From JALZUV01 sp963837025 (GTDB taxonomy: Bacteria > Pseudomonadota > Alphaproteobacteria > Rickettsiales > JALZUV01): DNA of 64,000 bases. Of the stretch, positions 51,892-60,463 are shown one piece after another (position 1 is the stretch's first letter; each line of letters starts with the position of its first letter). The DNA is taken from the NCBI GenBank assembly GCA_963837025.1, contig CAWILT010000001.1:1036793-1100792 (forward strand). The letters are read 5' to 3'. The position numbers and the translations under genes were made by a program. The notes beneath the pieces are model-generated. The model did no database searches, was not told the origin of the DNA, and worked only from the letters and a program-made list of their open reading frames with translations.

Positions 51892-52436
51892 CGAATTTAG
51901 AAAAATCCGTAACCATTATTCCGTATTTAACTGCCACACAAATTGCACAGCGCATTGAGCAACTCGCGGCAGAAATCGCGCGTGATTATCAAAATAAACC
52001 TTTATTAATCATTGCACTCATGCGTGGTAGTTTTATTTTTACGGCCGATTTAATGCGCGCTTTAGCACCATATGCATTAGAGCTTGAATGCGACTTTCTA
52101 GGATTAAGTAGTTATCATGAAGGCACCGAAACCTCTGGCGAGGTCATTATTACAGCTGACATTACGGCCTTAATTGAAGGTCGCCATGTGCTTTTATTAG
52201 ATGATATTTTAGAATCTGGTTTGAGTTTAACATGCGCTCGAGGCTTGATGGTTGAACGTAAAGCTAAATCCATAAAAAGCGCAATGCTACTTGAAAAACC
52301 CGGAAAACGCAGAGCCAATATTGATGCCGATTATGTCGGTTTTACTATCGACGATGCATTTGTGGTGGGATATGGCCTCGATTTTGCGGGTCGATATCGT
52401 GAATTGCCCTATATTGGCATAGTAACACACGCTTAA
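51888..52436 (+). CDS. hpt: Hypoxanthine phosphoribosyltransferase
   Basis: 182 residues from GTG, overlapping the previous stop (GTGA). Salvages hypoxanthine/guanine with PRPP. PRPP motif VLLLDDILESGLSL (a Glu-Ser variation of the DTG loop), LIIALMRGSFIFTADLMR near the N-terminus and the purine site DYVGFTIDDAFVVGYGLD. Confidence 0.92.
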   Translation: MTNLEKSVTIIPYLTATQIAQRIEQLAAEIARDYQNKPLLIIALMRGSFIFTADLMRALAPYALELECDFLGLSSYHEGTETSGEVIITADITALIEGRHVLLLDDILESGLSLTCARGLMVERKAKSIKSAMLLEKPGKRRANIDADYVGFTIDDAFVVGYGLDFAGRYRELPYIGIVTHA

Positions 52437-52473
52437 ACTTGCACCGCTATTTTCGGCGTATTACTCTAGGGCG

Positions 52474-54156
52474 ATGAACGATACACCCCACCCATGGCTT
52501 AACTATTACCCCGATAATGTAAATTGGAATGCACCTTTAGTGGGTGAGCCGCTCTACACACTGCTTGATAAAGCCGTTGCTGAACTGCCTAATAATGTTG
52601 CTTTACGTTTTATGGGGCGCAGCTTTACCTATCAACAAGTGGATGTATGGGTTAAAAAATTAACGGCTGGGTTAAAAGCCCAAGGTGTAAAGCGCGGCAT
52701 CAAAGTAGGCATTTGTTTGCCAAATTGCCCGCAGGCGGTAATCGCTTATTTCGCCATTTTACGCACGGGTGCCACGGTGGTCAATTATTCGCCGCTTTAT
52801 TCCAAATCGGAGCTGGCGCATAAAATAACCGATTCCGGCACCGAGATTATGTTCACCCTCGACATGAAAATTATGCTGCCCAAATTGCAATCCACCCTTG
52901 AAGATACATGCTTAAAACATATCATCGTGTGCTCGTTGGCAGATGTGTTGCCCATCACCAAAAAATATCCGTATCTAATTTTAAAGCGCAAAGAGCTGTG
53001 TCAGATTCCTGATGATAAATATCATAAGCGCTGGAATGATGCGATTAACTTTGAGCCCGATCATGAACCTGCCAAAATTAATCCTGATGAAGATATCGCC
53101 GTTATTCAATATACAGGCGGCACTACCGGCACACCAAAGGGCGTTATTTTAACGCACAGCAACTGTTCCATCAATGCCCAGCAATGCCGCTTATGGTTTG
53201 CCAATGCCCGCTATGGTGAAGAAGTATTTATCGGCATTTTGCCTCTTTTCCATGTGTTCGCGATGACCACCATCATGAATTTTGGCATTTTACTCGGCGC
53301 GCAAATTGTGCTGCATCCGCGTTTTGAGTTAAAATCCGTTTTAACGGATATTGATAAATATCATGTCACCATCATGCCGGGTGTCTCCACCTTATTTGCC
53401 GCTATCAACCATTGCACTACGCTCAGCAAATATTCCTTAAAATCCATGCGCTATTGCGTATCCGGTGGCGGGCCATTACCCGATGCTATCAAACATGAAT
53501 TTGAAAAGCTTACCGGCTGCACGCTGGTGGAAGGCTATGGCCTTTCCGAATCATCGCCGGTGGTTGCTTGCAACCCCCTTAAAGGTGAAAACCGCACCGG
53601 ATCAATTGGCCTTCCCTTCCCTGGAACGATTCTTGAAATCGTTGATGTAAACGATAAAAAAACGCTCCTACCCGCAGGCGAATCGGGTGAATTATGTATT
53701 CGCGGCCCGCAAGTGATGGCCGGCTACTGGCAAAATCTAGATGCCACCAACGATGTATTACGCAAAACTGAAGCGGGCGATTATCGCCTGCACACGGGCG
53801 ATTTAGCCGTGATGCAAGAAGACGGCTATTTCAAAATTGTCGATAGATTAAAAGAGCTGATTATTTCAAGCGGATTCAACATCTATCCTCGCCAAGTTGA
53901 AGAGGCTATTCACCTGCACCCCACAGTGGCTGAATGCGCCGTCATTGGTGTTGATCATACAACCCGCGGTGAAGTGCCAAAAGCCTATATTGTATTTAAA
54001 CCCAAACAATCATGCGATGCGCTAGAATTTAAACAATTTTTGCGTGAGCATTTGCCACCCTATGCCGTACCTTACGAATATGTTTTCCGCACCGAATTAC
54101 CCAAAACCTTGGTGGGAAAAGTGGATAAAAAACCACTGCGCGAAGAAAGCATCTAG
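52474..54156 (+). CDS. fadD: Long-chain fatty acid--CoA ligase
   Basis: 560 residues. ANL-superfamily enzyme activating fatty acids by adenylation then thioesterification. P-loop YTGGTTGTPKGVILTHSN, A4/A5 GYGLSESSPVVACNP, HTGDLAVMQEDGYF, DRLKELIISSGFNIYP and the C-terminal catalytic lysine in KTLVGKVDKKPLRE. Length and start normal. The terminal half matches FadD more than acetyl-CoA synthetases. Confidence 0.94.
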   Translation: MNDTPHPWLNYYPDNVNWNAPLVGEPLYTLLDKAVAELPNNVALRFMGRSFTYQQVDVWVKKLTAGLKAQGVKRGIKVGICLPNCPQAVIAYFAILRTGATVVNYSPLYSKSELAHKITDSGTEIMFTLDMKIMLPKLQSTLEDTCLKHIIVCSLADVLPITKKYPYLILKRKELCQIPDDKYHKRWNDAINFEPDHEPAKINPDEDIAVIQYTGGTTGTPKGVILTHSNCSINAQQCRLWFANARYGEEVFIGILPLFHVFAMTTIMNFGILLGAQIVLHPRFELKSVLTDIDKYHVTIMPGVSTLFAAINHCTTLSKYSLKSMRYCVSGGGPLPDAIKHEFEKLTGCTLVEGYGLSESSPVVACNPLKGENRTGSIGLPFPGTILEIVDVNDKKTLLPAGESGELCIRGPQVMAGYWQNLDATNDVLRKTEAGDYRLHTGDLAVMQEDGYFKIVDRLKELIISSGFNIYPRQVEEAIHLHPTVAECAVIGVDHTTRGEVPKAYIVFKPKQSCDALEFKQFLREHLPPYAVPYEYVFRTELPKTLVGKVDKKPLREESI

Positions 54157-54236
54157 ATATTACTTGTATTTAATGATTCACTTCCCTATAAGCCTAGCCT
54201 CGCATATTATCCCACTTTACTTACTAAGGAGTATTT

Positions 54237-54710
54237 ATGGGCGCCGTTAAAAAACTCGACCTGCCACATTATTTGCCGGCAGATTACAAACCGCTTGCAA
54301 CCATTAAAGACAGCTATGTTCCTTCTGAAAAAGAAGAATATATGTCCAATGAGCATTTAGAATATTACCGCCGCAAATTACTCGCTTGGCGTTTTGACCT
54401 TTTAGCCGAATCGCGCGAAACGATGGATAATTTAAAGGAAGAAAACTGGCAGGAACCCGATGTGGCCGATCGTGCTACGCGCGAAACCGATGCTGGTGTT
54501 GAATTGCGCACGCGCAATCGCTACCTTAAACTTATCTCAAAAATTGATGAAGCTTTGCGCCGTATTGATAATGGTGATTATGGTTTTTGTGAAGAAACCG
54601 GCGATCATATCGGCCTTAAACGCCTTGACGCACGCCCTGTTGCCACCTTATGTGTTGAAGCCCAAGAACGCCACGAACGCTTCGAAAAACAATATTCCGA
54701 CGAAGAATAG
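54237..54710 (+). CDS. dksA: RNA polymerase-binding transcription factor DksA
   Basis: 157 residues. Works with ppGpp in the secondary channel of RNA polymerase. The coiled coil (YYRRKLLAWRFDLLAESRETMD) has its tip acids DVADRATRETDAG, and the C-terminal globular region reads YGFCEETGDHIGLKRLDARPVATLCVEAQERHE. Two of the classical four zinc cysteines are present, the alphaproteobacterial form. AAGGAG precedes the ATG. Confidence 0.95.
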   Translation: MGAVKKLDLPHYLPADYKPLATIKDSYVPSEKEEYMSNEHLEYYRRKLLAWRFDLLAESRETMDNLKEENWQEPDVADRATRETDAGVELRTRNRYLKLISKIDEALRRIDNGDYGFCEETGDHIGLKRLDARPVATLCVEAQERHERFEKQYSDEE

Positions 54711-54730
54711 ACATTAGAAAACCATACTAA

Positions 54731-54760
54731 AAAAAGCAGTCAAGTGGCTGCTTTTTTTTA
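54731..54760 (+). terminator. Bidirectional terminator between dksA and gmk
   Basis: 7-base stem AGCAGTC/GGCTGCT (one G-U), loop AAGT, A-run on one side and eight T's on the other, serving both convergent genes. The gmk stop codon abuts the T-run. Confidence 0.85.
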
Positions 54761-55390
54761 CAAATTAGCCACAAACTGGCGGATGCCGGGGCGGCGGATG
54801 CGTTTGCAGCGCTCGGCTTCCAAAATCGCTTTGAGCTTCATCAGACTATAATCAAAATCTTTATTCACGATGATATAGTCATATTCATCCCAATGGCTAA
54901 TTTCGCTGCTGGCCTTGGTCATGCGGCGTAATACGGTTTCTTCATCATCTTGGGCACGTTTATGCAGGCGCGCTTCCAGCTCTTTCATCGATGGTGGCAG
55001 AATAAAAATACTCACCAAATCATCCGGACGTTTAGCGCGTAAGCGTTGCGTACCTTGCCAATCAATATCAAATAACACATCCATACCGCTTTCGAGCTTC
55101 TCATCCACAAAGCTAGCAGGCGTGCCATAATGCGCATCAAACACCTTGGCATATTCTAAAAATTGATTATCCGAAATGCGGTTCAAAAAATCGCTTTCCG
55201 TTAAAAAGAAATAATCGCTGCCATGCACCTCACCCGGACGCATGGTGCGCGTGGTGGCTGATATGGAAAGCGTTAAATGCGAATCAGCAGCAATCAAAGC
55301 GCGCGAAAGCGAGGTTTTACCCGCACCCGATGGCGAGGATAACACAAACATCATGCCGCGGCGTTGATTATAAGGCGCGTCTTCCATCAA
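54758..55390 (-). CDS. gmk: Guanylate kinase
   Basis: 210 residues. Makes GDP from GMP and ATP. P-loop SSPSGAGKTSL, GMP-binding SATTRTMRPGEVHGSDYFFL, LFDIDWQGTQRL and YDYIIVNKDFD. Start overlaps the PCu(A)C stop by four bases, so it is translated from the copper-chaperone operon. Confidence 0.95.
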   Translation of the reverse strand: MMEDAPYNQRRGMMFVLSSPSGAGKTSLSRALIAADSHLTLSISATTRTMRPGEVHGSDYFFLTESDFLNRISDNQFLEYAKVFDAHYGTPASFVDEKLESGMDVLFDIDWQGTQRLRAKRPDDLVSIFILPPSMKELEARLHKRAQDDEETVLRRMTKASSEISHWDEYDYIIVNKDFDYSLMKLKAILEAERCKRIRRPGIRQFVANL

Positions 55391-55941
55391 TGCGAGTGCT
55401 CGTGAGTATCGGCTTGAACAGCTTCGGGCTCATTTGCTGCAACCAACACATTGATTTCTTGCGGATCAGCCTCATTAAAGCGCAAGGTGAGTGTAAAACT
55501 TTCCCCCTCCACTAAAGGCTTTTTCAAATCAAATAACATTAAATGATATCCGCCAGGCTCAAAACTTTGGGTGCTATGCGGCAAAACCTCAACACGCTTA
55601 ACTTCACGCATTTGCATCATGCCCTTATCATTCATATCATGGGTGTGAATCTCCACGCGGTCTGAAATATCGGGTGCTTGTGCCGCTACTAAAACCGCCA
55701 TTTGTGCGCCTGTATTTTGCAAGGTAATGTAAGCCGATCCTACATTTAAGCCTTTCAGGCTAGGCTTTGCCCACCCCATGCTCGCGGTAATTTTCCCTTT
55801 AAGCGGAACCGCTGGGGCAGCCATGACAACTGAAGAGCTTTGCGCAAAGCTAAGCGTAGGCAATAATAGCCATGTGAAAAAAACGGTGACGATAACAAAC
55901 ACAATAAAATGCATAAAGTAATTGGTTTGTGGTTGGCTCAT
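55387..55941 (-). CDS. Periplasmic copper chaperone PCu(A)C
   Basis: 184 residues. Delivers Cu(I) to the cytochrome oxidase CuA or CuB site. Signal/anchor segment (FIVFVIVTVFFTWLLLPTLSFA), then the domain with EIHTHDMNDKGMMQM and later PHSTQSFEPGGYHLML, giving the H(M)x10Mx21HxM-type ligands; His-rich C-terminus DTHEHSH. Sits in a SCO1-PCu(A)C-gmk operon. Confidence 0.92.
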   Translation of the reverse strand: MSQPQTNYFMHFIVFVIVTVFFTWLLLPTLSFAQSSSVVMAAPAVPLKGKITASMGWAKPSLKGLNVGSAYITLQNTGAQMAVLVAAQAPDISDRVEIHTHDMNDKGMMQMREVKRVEVLPHSTQSFEPGGYHLMLFDLKKPLVEGESFTLTLRFNEADPQEINVLVAANEPEAVQADTHEHSH

Positions 55942-56522
55942 AATGCGTTCTCCAATGCTATTTGAATGCGTGCGGCTAATTCTTTAGGGGGTGTGGTATG
56001 CGGAAAATGCGCTACATATTTACCTTCAGCATCCATCAAATAAATCAGACTCGTGTGATCCATCGTATAATCGCCTTTTTCCGTTTCTACCTTGTTAAAG
56101 TAAATGCGATAGACTTTCGCGGCCTGCTTAATTTGCTCCAGCGAACCCGTTAAACCCATTATAGCAGGAAAATTTTCCATATACTCGGCTAAATGAGCTT
56201 GGTCATCACGCTCAGGGTCAATGGTGATAAACAAAGCCTCAGGCGCATCGGATCGCAAAATTTCCACCGCCGCTTGCATGCTGGCAAGCCCCATTGGGCA
56301 AATGTCAGGACAATAGGTGAAGCCAAAATACACCAGTCGCGGTTTACCCATTAGGGTTTCATTGGTTACGGCTTGGCCTTTATGGCTGGTTAAATTAAAA
56401 TCGCCGCCAATTTGTGCTTCGCCTTGGCTAGATTGGGGCAAATCGGCGGAATCTTGCGATTCTACTATCCAAAAGGTGGCAACCGCCAAAATAAGCACTG
56501 CCCAAGCTATTATACGTATCAT
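55938..56522 (-). CDS. SCO1/SenC copper protein
   Basis: 194 residues. Thioredoxin-fold copper chaperone for cytochrome oxidase. N-terminal membrane anchor (IAWAVLILAVATFWIV), the CxxxC in FGFTYCPDICPMGL and the third ligand histidine in MDHTSLIYLMD. Overlaps the PCu(A)C gene by four bases. A PHO-box-like repeat lies about 70 bases upstream. Confidence 0.94.
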   Translation of the reverse strand: MIRIIAWAVLILAVATFWIVESQDSADLPQSSQGEAQIGGDFNLTSHKGQAVTNETLMGKPRLVYFGFTYCPDICPMGLASMQAAVEILRSDAPEALFITIDPERDDQAHLAEYMENFPAIMGLTGSLEQIKQAAKVYRIYFNKVETEKGDYTMDHTSLIYLMDAEGKYVAHFPHTTPPKELAARIQIALENAL

Positions 56523-56590
56523 GGCCGCACTATAAGCGGCTTACCTGCGCCTGTCTATACACTTACAAACCTTCAAAACCACAAACTTTT

Positions 56591-56608
56591 ATGACAGTAA
56601 TGTTACAG
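56591..56608 (-). promoter_or_regulatory. PHO-box-like repeat upstream of the SCO1 operon
   Basis: Minus strand CTGTAAC-ATTA-CTGTCAT (second unit perfect), preceded by further CTGT-type units up to 56630. The 14-mer ACAGTAATGTTACA on plus also occurs at 1696-1709, upstream of the minus-strand gene at 1678. Confidence 0.4.
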
Positions 56609-56728
56609 CTGTGTGAACAGTGTGTGACAGGCCGTATTGCTTGTTTTCATGCACCCCATTTTTCGGTATAGTAAGGATAGATAAGGAACGAAACAGATCT
56701 AAATTAAAGATCCAAAAGGGAAAATACG

Positions 56729-56935
56729 ATGAGTTTTGATAATATTGGTGCCGTACCTGAAGTCATTAACCGCATGAAAGGTACATGGGGCGAATGTATT
56801 CCGGTTGAACAATTAGGTGGTCAATTTTCTGATCATCTTAAAGAGCAGCTGGGTGCTCTAGTGGGCAAAATGAACACAGAAATGGGTTCAGTAATGAGCC
56901 ATGGCAAAACAAAGGCAGCAGGGATTCAAATCTAA
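56729..56935 (+). CDS. Small orphan protein
   Basis: 68 residues, unknown, soluble and helical (PEVINRMKGTWGECIPVEQLGGQFSDH, LKEQLGALVGKMNTEM). AAAGGGAAAA stands before the ATG. Just upstream of another orphan gene, possibly cotranscribed. Confidence 0.58.
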   Translation: MSFDNIGAVPEVINRMKGTWGECIPVEQLGGQFSDHLKEQLGALVGKMNTEMGSVMSHGKTKAAGIQI

Positions 56936-56962
56936 ACATAATCCTTTCCACAAAATGGTAAG

Positions 56963-57385
56963 ATGGTTATGATAGATCTAATGACTGAATCGACCGAACA
57001 TTCCACCAAAAAACAATGGGAAACCAAAGCACTGGGTGACCCCAGTAGCAGCGAAGATATCCTTATCTCGGACGAGCTGTTACAACAAGAGGCTGTAATT
57101 TTAGCCCAAGGCCGAAATTTATTTGGCGATCCTATTTATTCTTACATTAAATTTCCTATGCGTAATTTTACACGTTTACGCGCCGCGATGATCGCGGGCG
57201 AAAACTTTATGCCCAGCAATTATGGCGAAGTGCTTGCAGCCGGACAAGGCGAGCCTAATGCCGATCTGCGTGAAGAAATGGCGCTAAAATGGGGTCTTAT
57301 TGATACCCCCAAACCCGAAACAACCGAACAAGAACCTAAAGCCTTAAACTCGCCTCGCTTCTTTGATGAAGATGAAGGCTTTTAA
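56963..57385 (+). CDS. Orphan protein
   Basis: 140 residues. Charged, mostly helical; LQQEAVILAQGRNLFGDPIYSYIKFPMRNFTRLRAAMIAG is the most compact-looking part. Acidic ends. GGTAAG lies before the ATG at 56963; the third codon (also ATG) is possible. Unknown function; convergent with gshA. Confidence 0.62.
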   Translation: MVMIDLMTESTEHSTKKQWETKALGDPSSSEDILISDELLQQEAVILAQGRNLFGDPIYSYIKFPMRNFTRLRAAMIAGENFMPSNYGEVLAAGQGEPNADLREEMALKWGLIDTPKPETTEQEPKALNSPRFFDEDEGF

Positions 57386-57420
57386 AAAACGCTTTATTGC
57401 TTTTCGTTAAAACACCATTC

Positions 57421-58701
57421 CTATTTCACTTCATCTAACTCGCGCGCGGCGGCTAGGTTGGCTAAACGCGTGATAAGCCCATAGACCTGAAAATTACACA
57501 AGCGCACAGGCACATAATTATCATGCCCGACATCGGCTTCTTCGCGATCGCACATACCGGTAAAAAACATGCCGCTCGCATTTAAATTACGATATTCATC
57601 GCGCTCAGGGTTCACGCGGAAGGCGCCACCCACGGTTTGGCCATCCACTGCATACATCATGGGTTCAGCAGGTGCGCCATTGACTCTATCCATGGTGGGT
57701 ACGCCTTCTTGAATCAACACTTGAGCATTGATAGCACCATCTTTCACAATCTGCATTTTATTGCGTAACTTTTTATTCATTTGCAACACATCATCAGGGC
57801 TATCGGCGCTCATAATACCCATGCCATAAGTGCCCGCGTCTGCTTTAATATATACATAGGGTTTAGTGGTAATATTATATTCGCTATATTTTTGCGTAAT
57901 CGCTTCCAACATGGTTTCGATAGCTTTGGCGATGGTGTCCATGCCATCGCGCTGTTTAAAATCCAAATGGCCACATTGATGCGAAAGCGTACGAATTTTC
58001 CAATCATCCAACCCAAAATCAATCGCAAACTGGCTGGCAATCTCATTATACAGGTCAAAATGGCGGCTTTTTCGGCGGCGATGCCATCCTGCTTGCAATG
58101 TTGGCATAACGGGTTGAGTTAACCCGTCCAGCAGTATGGGTAATCCAGCTGATAAATCATTATTCATCACAATCACATCTGCATCAAAACCCTCTTCAAG
58201 CACCAGATGATTGCCTTCGCGCAGCACTACATGTTGGCGAATTATTTGACCACTTAATGTTTCCAGCTCAACGCTGCCCTTTGGCAATTCACTATTGGGT
58301 AATCGCCCTATTTTCACACTGTAGCCAGCATCCGCTAAAAGCGATGATAATACCCATAAATTTTCCAGATAACCCGCATTGCGTGTGTGGCTTTCAGCTA
58401 ATAATAAAATGCTCTTAGCCTGTGCATGTTCGGCATTTAGGCGGCGCTTAAAGCTAATACGCGCGCGTTGCTTGGCTCTATCCGACAGATGATTAAAACC
58501 TGCGGGAAACAAATTCGTGTCCACCGGCACAATTTTACTACAACTATGGCGCAAATCAACCGAGCCATAAAAGGGCGCGTAAAATTCTGCGTAGGCTTTA
58601 CCAAACCAATCATTAATTTCTTGGCCACGCTGATTGAGCAATTCTTCTAATTCAATAATAATGCCCGTGCGGTCATCAGTTTGGAGTTGGGGGTCAAGCA
58701 T
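57421..58701 (-). CDS. gshA: Glutamate--cysteine ligase, GshA type
   Basis: 426 residues. First enzyme of glutathione synthesis. Belongs to the proteobacterial GshA family found mainly outside enterobacteria, recognised by YIKADAGTYGMGIMS, RINGAPAEPMMYAVDGQ-type region and RKSRHFDLYNE. The ATG at 58701 has AAGGAAA upstream; the longer frame overlaps rsmE. rsmE overlaps its start by 8 bases. Confidence 0.85.
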   Translation of the reverse strand: MLDPQLQTDDRTGIIIELEELLNQRGQEINDWFGKAYAEFYAPFYGSVDLRHSCSKIVPVDTNLFPAGFNHLSDRAKQRARISFKRRLNAEHAQAKSILLLAESHTRNAGYLENLWVLSSLLADAGYSVKIGRLPNSELPKGSVELETLSGQIIRQHVVLREGNHLVLEEGFDADVIVMNNDLSAGLPILLDGLTQPVMPTLQAGWHRRRKSRHFDLYNEIASQFAIDFGLDDWKIRTLSHQCGHLDFKQRDGMDTIAKAIETMLEAITQKYSEYNITTKPYVYIKADAGTYGMGIMSADSPDDVLQMNKKLRNKMQIVKDGAINAQVLIQEGVPTMDRVNGAPAEPMMYAVDGQTVGGAFRVNPERDEYRNLNASGMFFTGMCDREEADVGHDNYVPVRLCNFQVYGLITRLANLAAARELDEVK

Positions 58702-59476
58702 GGTGAGTTTCCTTGTTATATATAAAATCGGGTTGACCGTAGCGCCAATCGCCGCATAAAGCCTGAACACAGGTAAGCGTTGCAAAAGCTGCCGTATCGG
58801 CGCGCAATATCCGTGGGCCTAAACTTAATTTTTGCACAAATGTTAGATTATCCAGCCGTGTTAATTCTTGCGGACTAAAGCCCCCTTCAGGGCCAATTAA
58901 AATACCCAATTTTTGATTTACTAACGGCGGCAAAAGCTGATAGGCGGGCAGTCCTTTACCGGTTTCATCAGCTACTAGCAAGATTCTGTCTTTAGGCCAC
59001 GCGTCTAATAGCTGATCAAAACGCATTATTTCGCCGATTTCTGGCACGGTTAATCGCTCAGATTGTTCGGCGGCCTCTCGGGCATTAGCGGCTAAACGCT
59101 CGGTTTTAACACGTGAAACGACGGTGCGTTTGGTGGCTACTGGCTGTAACTTAGACGCACCCAGCTCCGTCGCTTTTTGCGCTAAAAAATCAATCTTCCC
59201 AAATTTAATAGGGGCAAAGCATAGCCAAATATCAGGCTCGCTGGTTTGAACCTTATATTGGCTATCCATTCTTATGATAACTGCATTTTTAGCATCATCC
59301 GTTAACGTTCCCCACCATTCCCCATCGCGGCCATTAAACAATGCTAGTTTGTCACCCAGTTGGTGCCGCATTACCTTAACCACATAATGGCTTTGATCTT
59401 TGTCTAACGTCACAAGATGGCCTGCTTTTAAATCACGGGCCACAAACAACCTTGCTTTAGGGGCAGAATCTTTCAT
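58694..59476 (-). CDS. rsmE: 16S rRNA (uracil1498-N3)-methyltransferase
   Basis: 260 residues. SPOUT-class enzyme methylating U1498. N-terminal PUA-like part (RLFVARDLKAGHLVTL, HYVVKVMRHQLGD), then the SAM knot with LIGPEGGFSPQEL and LGPRILRADTAA. ATG at 59476 rather than the upstream frame at 59497. Precedes gshA; divergent from ubiA. Confidence 0.95.
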   Translation of the reverse strand: MKDSAPKARLFVARDLKAGHLVTLDKDQSHYVVKVMRHQLGDKLALFNGRDGEWWGTLTDDAKNAVIIRMDSQYKVQTSEPDIWLCFAPIKFGKIDFLAQKATELGASKLQPVATKRTVVSRVKTERLAANAREAAEQSERLTVPEIGEIMRFDQLLDAWPKDRILLVADETGKGLPAYQLLPPLVNQKLGILIGPEGGFSPQELTRLDNLTFVQKLSLGPRILRADTAAFATLTCVQALCGDWRYGQPDFIYNKETHHA

Positions 59477-59485
59477 AACCAGAAG

Positions 59486-60385
59486 ATGGATAAACAAAGC
59501 TCTAATGGCAATAGCTTAATTGCCGATTATTTGTCTTTATGCCGTTGGGATAAGCCAATTGGCACATGGCTACTTTTTTGGCCATGCGCTTGGGCAATAG
59601 TGCTGGCCGCTGCCAGCCAGTCTTTACCGCTTTTACCCACTGCTACCTTGCTAAGCTGGTTCTTTTTAGGCGCTTTATGCATGCGCAGCGCAGGCTGCAT
59701 TATCAACGACATGTGGGATGCTAAGCTTGATGCGCAAGTAGAACGCACACGCCACCGCCCCTTGGCTGCTGGCCGTTTAAGCTACGTCCAAGCATTAAGG
59801 TTATTAATCGCCTTACTAGGCACGGCTTTATTTATAGTAATGCAACTAAGAATTGAGGTGACTCTCTATGCCGTTGCCAGCTTGCCATTGGTTATCCTCT
59901 ACCCCTTATGCAAGCGCTTTACATGGTGGCCACAAGCCGTGTTGGGGCTAACCTTTAACTTCGGCGCGCTAATGGGCTGGGTGGCGGTTACGGGGCACAT
60001 CGCACTGCCCGCTATTACGCTCTATATCGCGGCATTCTTCTGGACGCTGGGATACGACACACTCTATGGCTATCAAGATATGGCTGACGATGCCAAGATC
60101 GGCATTAAATCCAGTGCATTAAAAACACAGCATCATCCTAAGTCTGCTATGACCTTGTTTTATGCATTAAGTGCGTTAGCTATTATTGCTACTTTCTATC
60201 TTATCAAAGCGCCATTCATAGCTGTTTTAATGCTGACTATTCCCCTTGCACTAGGCACATGGCAAATTAAAGCGCTTGATATTTACCAACCCTTAACGTG
60301 CCACCGCTTATTTATACTCAATAATAGCGTGGGCTTTGCCTTATTTTTGAGTTGTACACTCCTATATTATGAGCATTTATTATGA
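59486..60385 (+). CDS. ubiA: 4-hydroxybenzoate polyprenyltransferase
   Basis: 299 residues, about eight membrane helices. Prenylates 4-hydroxybenzoate for ubiquinone. Both Mg-prenyl-PP aspartate motifs are present: NDMWDAKLDAQVERTRHRPL and DTLYGYQDMADDAKIGIKS. N-terminus LSLCRWDKPIGTWLLFWPCAW is typical. Divergent from rsmE, start separated by about 10 bases. Confidence 0.95.
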   Translation: MDKQSSNGNSLIADYLSLCRWDKPIGTWLLFWPCAWAIVLAAASQSLPLLPTATLLSWFFLGALCMRSAGCIINDMWDAKLDAQVERTRHRPLAAGRLSYVQALRLLIALLGTALFIVMQLRIEVTLYAVASLPLVILYPLCKRFTWWPQAVLGLTFNFGALMGWVAVTGHIALPAITLYIAAFFWTLGYDTLYGYQDMADDAKIGIKSSALKTQHHPKSAMTLFYALSALAIIATFYLIKAPFIAVLMLTIPLALGTWQIKALDIYQPLTCHRLFILNNSVGFALFLSCTLLYYEHLL

Positions 60386-60463
60386 ATTTTTAGCGCGATG
60401 TTAGTTAGTTGTTAATCTTTTTTCACTATAATGAAGGAGTAATATTAAAAAAGATTGATAACC

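Noticed and set aside
54237..54710. DksA called defective because it lacks four cysteines
   Set aside because: The two-cysteine form is the usual alphaproteobacterial variant.
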